9,427 nucleotides of DNA from Thiomicrorhabdus sp. (GTDB taxonomy: Bacteria; Pseudomonadota; Gammaproteobacteria; Thiomicrospirales; Thiomicrospiraceae): NCBI GenBank assembly GCA_021648185.1, contig JAKITH010000034.1:1-9427 (forward strand), written 5' to 3'. The notes under the pieces were generated by a model. That model was given only the letters and a program-made list of their open reading frames with translations, ran no database searches and was not told the DNA's origin. Of the stretch, positions 5,651-9,427 are shown in pieces. Each line of letters opens with the position of its first letter. Position 1 is the first letter of the stretch. A program made the position numbers and the translations under genes.

Positions 5651-7912
5651 TTACCAATCGACCTCAATACCTGCATACACATACTGTGGAAGGCCGCCGC
5701 GTGCGCCATAAGGTTGGCGAGAGACGACGTAACTTTCATCCAATAAATTTTGTACCCCGCCTAATAATTTGACGTTTTTATTCATGCGGTAGTAGGCGGA
5801 TACATCGGTGGTAAAGTAAGCATCGGTTTTGCCATAGCGAGCATCTGGGTTGCCATCGCCGTCTATTTGCGTGCTAACATTATTGGCACTGGTATAGGTT
5901 TCACTCACATAACTTCCGGTGATAAAGGCTCCCCATTGTTGGGTTTCAACGCCTGTTCCAACACTTAAAGTAAACTCTGGAATATACGGCACGGCATTAC
6001 CTGCTTTACCGTAGCTAAAAATGGATTCGGCATCGGTGGATGTCGAGTCATTGACCTGCGTGGCATTGGTGTAGGTCGCACTTAAATAAGAGGGCGTACT
6101 CACACCCCATTGTTTGGCAAGGCCGGCATCGTATTGCACGGCAAGCTCAAGACCAAACGAGTTGACTTGACCAAAGTTTTCGTCAACACCCGTTCCCGTT
6201 CCGCCTACGTTATCGGTTACGATAAGGTCGTTAAAGGCGGTGTAAAAAAACGTGCTCTCAACGGCTAAAGCATTGGGTAAGTTGGTGTATCGTGCGCCAA
6301 TTTCAAATGCCGTACTGGTTTCTGGATCTAACCCATCTCGTGTTGCACGTGGGCTGGGGGTGGAGTACCCAGTATGCAAGCCAGAAAATCCAGTCCACTG
6401 TTTATTAAACTTGTAAGAAGCGCCAACGCCGTAAGCACTGACATTAAAGCTGTTTTTACCGTCTCTATTTTTGGTGCCACCGATACTTTGTAACGTGCCT
6501 TTTGGGTCTTCAGAGATTTGATCAATTTGTTCATAGCGAACCCCTGGAGTAATCGTCCAGTTACCCGTCTCAATGGTGTCTTGAAGGTAAACCGCTAGCG
6601 CTTTGGTCTCTTGAAAACGATCTCCCGCATCGCCTGGCGTGCCACGTGTTACCCCTGTAATGGTGCCATTGGCGGCTTGGGTGTAAGTGTCCTCCCATTG
6701 AAAACGTCGGATACTGTCTTGGTGAAGACGAATGCCCGCTTGAATTTCATGTTGTACGGTTTGATTGCCAAATCTGAAATACCCGACCGATTCGACTCCT
6801 TGAGATTCATAATAGCGATTGTTGGCTCTGACATTAAAATCACCACTGGCCAATCCTTTCATAATGTCTTGCGAGATGCCTGGTGTTTCAATAATGTTCG
6901 CAATACTCTCGCCATTGATCGAGTCGAGTTTATACCAGTTACGGTTGAATTCCGTTTTGTACAGGGTGTTGATAATATCAATCTCATCGGTAGGGCTTAG
7001 GCTCCAGCGCAGTGAGGTTTGTTGTTGTGCGCTTTTGATATTATCAAAGCGAGAGGCGGCATAACGACGGTTGGGATCGGCATCAAAATCCGCTTGTGAT
7101 AGGCCTAAATAGGTTTCATTTGCATCCAAATCGCTGGTACCATGTTTCAATTCAATGCGCTGATACATCTCCGTATTGGGTTCCCAAGACAGTTTAATGG
7201 TGGTGTCTTTTTTAACAAATCCCGTTTGGTCGCCCGTTCTGAAATCGGCGGTTTCATCAATGCTTTTAAAGCCATCACTTTGACGTTGATAGCCTTCAAT
7301 TAATACCCCAACTTGGCCAATAGATGTATCAAACGTATTACCCACATACGCATGGGTGCGTTGCTCATTAAAGCTGCCGAACGTCGTTTTTAAATAAGCC
7401 TTTTCTTTAGTAGGAATCGAGGTAGAAAGATAGTTAATCACCCCGCCCGTGGTATGAGGGCCATACTTAATTTGGCTTGAGCCTTTTAACACCTCTAAAC
7501 CACTCATTCGTCCCGAAGTAGGGGTGTAATAAGCCGCAGGAGCCGAATAAGGGGCGGGCGCCATCATTACGCCGTCTTCCATAATGGTCACTTTAGAGCT
7601 GCGCGTGGTATCCGCCCCTCGTAAACTGATGCTAGGAAACAGGCCAAACCCGTCCTCTTCACGAACATACACGCCCGGCACTTTGCGCAATACACGATTG
7701 ACATCATCGTAATTTTGCTGGCGAATGTCTTGTTTGGTCACTACTTGCGCCGATCCAGATATTTTTTCGATATTGGCAGGGTTACCAATCACCATCATCT
7801 TATCCAGCACCGTTACGCTGTTTTCATTTACACCATCCGCAAGCGCGGAAAGGGATAGACCCACTATGACCGCCGCAATGGCATTTTGTAATACTGTTTT
7901 TTTGAATTTCAT
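5651..7912 (-). CDS. FecA-like TonB-dependent outer-membrane receptor
   Basis: This 753-residue protein has a signal peptide (MKFKKTVLQNAIAAVIVGLSLSALA, cleavage probably after A25) and a TonB-box-like segment near residues 33-41 (VTVLDKMMV). The plug domain (about 50-165) carries SISLRGADTTRSS, IMEDGVMMAPAPYSAPAAYYTP, GRMSGLEVLKGSSQIKYGP and TTGGVINYLST. A long beta-barrel follows, ending GIEVDW with a terminal aromatic. The MEDG-APAPY-AAYY-TGGVIN pattern is typical of the FecA-like (COG4772) receptors, so ferric citrate or another ferric chelate is the likely substrate; the exact ligand cannot be read. It lacks the N-terminal signalling domain of E. coli FecA, and no fecI/fecR genes are seen. 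The start at 7910-7912 gives a proper signal peptide and has GAGGT 7 nt upstream; an in-frame start at 7963 would lie inside the -10 box. Transcription probably depends on the Fur-controlled promoter at 7962-7989, and exbB-exbD-tonB follow. Confidence 0.92.
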   Translation of the reverse strand: MKFKKTVLQNAIAAVIVGLSLSALADGVNENSVTVLDKMMVIGNPANIEKISGSAQVVTKQDIRQQNYDDVNRVLRKVPGVYVREEDGFGLFPSISLRGADTTRSSKVTIMEDGVMMAPAPYSAPAAYYTPTSGRMSGLEVLKGSSQIKYGPHTTGGVINYLSTSIPTKEKAYLKTTFGSFNEQRTHAYVGNTFDTSIGQVGVLIEGYQRQSDGFKSIDETADFRTGDQTGFVKKDTTIKLSWEPNTEMYQRIELKHGTSDLDANETYLGLSQADFDADPNRRYAASRFDNIKSAQQQTSLRWSLSPTDEIDIINTLYKTEFNRNWYKLDSINGESIANIIETPGISQDIMKGLASGDFNVRANNRYYESQGVESVGYFRFGNQTVQHEIQAGIRLHQDSIRRFQWEDTYTQAANGTITGVTRGTPGDAGDRFQETKALAVYLQDTIETGNWTITPGVRYEQIDQISEDPKGTLQSIGGTKNRDGKNSFNVSAYGVGASYKFNKQWTGFSGLHTGYSTPSPRATRDGLDPETSTAFEIGARYTNLPNALAVESTFFYTAFNDLIVTDNVGGTGTGVDENFGQVNSFGLELAVQYDAGLAKQWGVSTPSYLSATYTNATQVNDSTSTDAESIFSYGKAGNAVPYIPEFTLSVGTGVETQQWGAFITGSYVSETYTSANNVSTQIDGDGNPDARYGKTDAYFTTDVSAYYRMNKNVKLLGGVQNLLDESYVVSRQPYGARGGLPQYVYAGIEVDW

Positions 7913-7919
7913 GTGATTT

Positions 7920-7924
7920 ACCTC
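7920..7924 (-). promoter_or_regulatory. Shine-Dalgarno (GAGGT) deciding the receptor start
   Basis: Lies 7 nt upstream of the ATG at 7910-7912, directly before the codons of the signal peptide. Confidence 0.65.
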
Positions 7925-7961
7925 GCCTATAAATGAAGTTGATATTGAGTGTTTGAATGTC

Positions 7962-7989
7962 ATTATAGAGATCTTTTCTTAAATGTAAA
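7962..7989 (-). promoter_or_regulatory. Sigma70-type promoter of the receptor gene
   Basis: On the minus strand, -35 TTTACA (7984-7989) and a perfect -10 TATAAT (7962-7967) are 16 bp apart. This predicts a transcript start near 7955 and a leader of about 43 nt before the ATG at 7912. The -35 overlaps the end of the Fur box. Confidence 0.7.
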
Positions 7990-8006
7990 TGAGAATCACA
8001 ATCATT
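7988..8006. promoter_or_regulatory. Fur box over the receptor promoter
   Basis: AATGAGAATCACAATCATT matches the 19-bp Fur consensus AATGATAATNATTATCATT at 15 of 18 defined positions. It overlaps the -35 of the receptor promoter by two bases, where bound Fur-Fe2+ would block RNA polymerase. A further half-site, CATTATCATTT (8014-8024), lies 7 bp beyond and may extend Fur binding. Confidence 0.8.
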
Positions 8007-8124
8007 TAGACGTCCATTATCATTTGGTTATATATTTTGATGGGAGGAGGGGGGTTAAATCTCACTGAAAATAACGGTTTTGGGTGTATAGTTATTTCAT
8101 GCCATTCATAAAATAACGTGAGTA

Positions 8125-8131
8125 AAAGGAG
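8125..8131 (+). promoter_or_regulatory. Shine-Dalgarno (AAAGGAG) of the permease gene
   Basis: Lies 4 nt before the ATG at 8136. The GTG at 8131 overlaps the site itself and opens a different, short frame, so it is not the start. Confidence 0.65.
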
Positions 8132-8135
8132 TGCT

Positions 8136-9427
8136 ATGCATCAGTCAAATAAACCGATCGGATTTTGGTCAGCGGTGGCCATGGGAATTGGGGCGATGGT
8201 GGGGGCGGGTATTTTTGCCCTGTTGGGTGAAGCCAGTGCCATATCGGGCAGTGCGGTCTATATTTCGTTTATTATTGGCGGCATTATTGCGCTGTTTAGT
8301 GGTTATTCGCTAGGTAAGCTCGGCGCACGTTACCCCTCTTCGGGTGGCATTGTGGAGTACTTATCTCAAGCGTACGGCATTGGTTTTTTTACCGGAACCA
8401 TGAGCATCATGTTGTATTTTTCAGCCATTGTTTCATTGAGCTTGATTGCGAAAGCATTTGGTAATTACGCTGTTACCTTTTTACCCGACGGCTTTTCTCA
8501 CCAATGGCATCACTATTTTTCCATAGGCATTGTGTTGCTGTTTGTTTTGATTAACCTCAAAGGAGCAAAGAATGTGGCTGTTTGGGAGCGTATTACGGTG
8601 GCGATTAAATTTGCGGTGTTGTGTGGATTATCGGTTGCAGGAATTGCTTACCTTGATCCGACGCTATTGTCTCCTAGCACCTACCCACCCGCGGGCGATA
8701 TTTTCTTTAGTTTAGCGATTACCTTTTTTGCGTATGAAGGGTTTCGAGTCATCACCAACACCGCAGAAGACATGCCTGACCCCGCGAACACTTTGCCTAA
8801 AGCAATGATGACATCCATTTTATTGGTGATGGTGTTGTATGTTGCGGTCGCGCTTGCCGTATTTGGAAATTTACCCGCGGATAAAGTGATTGAGGCCAAA
8901 GATTTTGCACTGGCAGAAGCCGCTCTGCCCATTTTTGGGCATGTTGGTTTTATGGTAGTGGCCATTACCGCATTGATTGCAACGGCGTCTGCCATTAATG
9001 CCAATCTCTATTCGGTCACTAATGTGACCTATCAATTGGCCAAAGATGGCGAACTGCCATCGGTTTTTGGTAAACCCATAGGGCATAGTCGTGAGGGGTT
9101 GGTCATCAGTGGTGTGCTGGTAATTGTATTGTCTTTGTTATTTGATCTGTCCGAGATTGCGGCCATTGGCTCTATCTCTATTTTATTTATTCATGCGGTG
9201 ACCCATATTGGGCATTTAAAGCTCATTAAAAAAACAGGGGCATCAAAGTGGTTAGTTATTTTGGCGGCTCTTTTTAGCTTAGTCGCAATGGGATTAGCAT
9301 TGGTGTACGTAAGCCAGCATTCGGATCATATTGTATTAATTTTGATTGGATTTGTGGTGGTTGCTGCAACGGTCGAAATCTTATTACAAAAAATTGCCAA
9401 ACGAGAAGTAAAGCCTAGAATCACTGA
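8136..9427 (+). CDS. APC-superfamily amino-acid permease (3' end outside window)
   Basis: The frame runs from ATG at 8136 without a stop to the end of the window, giving 430 residues. AAAGGAG (8125-8131) lies 4 nt before the start. The first helix carries GIGAMVGAGIFALLG (17-31), the glycine-rich motif that binds the substrate backbone in APC (PotE/ApcT-like, COG0531) transporters. Further marks are YPSSGGIVEYL (66-76), FFAYEGFRVITNTAEDMPDPANTLPKA (197-223, helix 6 and the following loop) and SAINANLYSVTNVTYQLAKDGELP (285-308, helix 8 and loop). About eleven to twelve hydrophobic helices are visible, so little is missing. It should import or exchange an amino acid or amine across the inner membrane; the substrate is not evident. 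It is divergent from the iron receptor with 223 bp between start codons. A TATAGT (8087-8092) with CTGAAA 16 bp upstream is a weak promoter candidate. Confidence 0.9.
   Translation, partial: MHQSNKPIGFWSAVAMGIGAMVGAGIFALLGEASAISGSAVYISFIIGGIIALFSGYSLGKLGARYPSSGGIVEYLSQAYGIGFFTGTMSIMLYFSAIVSLSLIAKAFGNYAVTFLPDGFSHQWHHYFSIGIVLLFVLINLKGAKNVAVWERITVAIKFAVLCGLSVAGIAYLDPTLLSPSTYPPAGDIFFSLAITFFAYEGFRVITNTAEDMPDPANTLPKAMMTSILLVMVLYVAVALAVFGNLPADKVIEAKDFALAEAALPIFGHVGFMVVAITALIATASAINANLYSVTNVTYQLAKDGELPSVFGKPIGHSREGLVISGVLVIVLSLLFDLSEIAAIGSISILFIHAVTHIGHLKLIKKTGASKWLVILAALFSLVAMGLALVYVSQHSDHIVLILIGFVVVAATVEILLQKIAKREVKPRIT

Noticed and set aside
6611..7064. Open plus-strand frames opposite the receptor gene
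   Set aside because: They lie inside a continuous, well-conserved receptor frame on the minus strand and have no signals of their own.
8681..9086. Minus-strand frames in the last part of the window
   Set aside because: They are antisense to the permease, whose frame is open and motif-rich from 8136 to the end.

Overview
The window looks like ordinary chromosomal DNA of a gammaproteobacterium with moderate to low GC. The evidence is the gene families (a Dgt-type dGTPase, single-domain PPK2, ExbB-ExbD-TonB, an outer-membrane TonB-dependent receptor) and a near-consensus Fur box. A sulfur-oxidising Thiomicrospira/Hydrogenovibrio-like host would fit, but that is only an impression; no rRNA or other taxonomic marker is present.

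Layout. (1) 1-591 (+): 3' part of a gene resembling the NAD-binding half of a PyrK/ferredoxin-reductase-type protein. (2) 594-1703 (-): ppk2 (polyphosphate-dependent nucleotide kinase) followed by a small helical protein of unknown function. They probably form a two-gene operon that ends at a strong intrinsic terminator (512-565) lying inside the coding sequence of the convergent gene. (3) 1904-3682: dgt (dGTPase, +) flanked by two directly oriented copies of a 163-bp element, about 95% identical, with 18-bp terminal inverted repeats and an invariant central hairpin. Copy 2 has a 5-bp TATAA direct repeat at its borders and sits exactly on the dgt stop codon. These are best read as MITE-like non-autonomous mobile elements. 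(4) 3700-5548 (-): exbB-exbD-tonB, the energising complex for outer-membrane transport. (5) 5651-7912 (-): a FecA-like TonB-dependent receptor, preceded by a good sigma70-type promoter with an overlapping Fur box and followed by a strong hairpin that may attenuate read-through into exbB. (6) 8136-9427 (+): a divergent APC-superfamily amino-acid permease that runs off the window.

The receptor and exbB-exbD-tonB form one functional unit: import of a chelated metal (probably ferric) across the outer membrane, powered by the proton-motive force through ExbBD-TonB and probably repressed by Fur when iron is sufficient. The other genes (polyphosphate, dNTP hydrolysis, amino-acid transport) are housekeeping or accessory and not obviously linked to it. 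The most unusual content is the repeated 163-bp element around dgt and the way terminators and hairpins are packed into gene borders.
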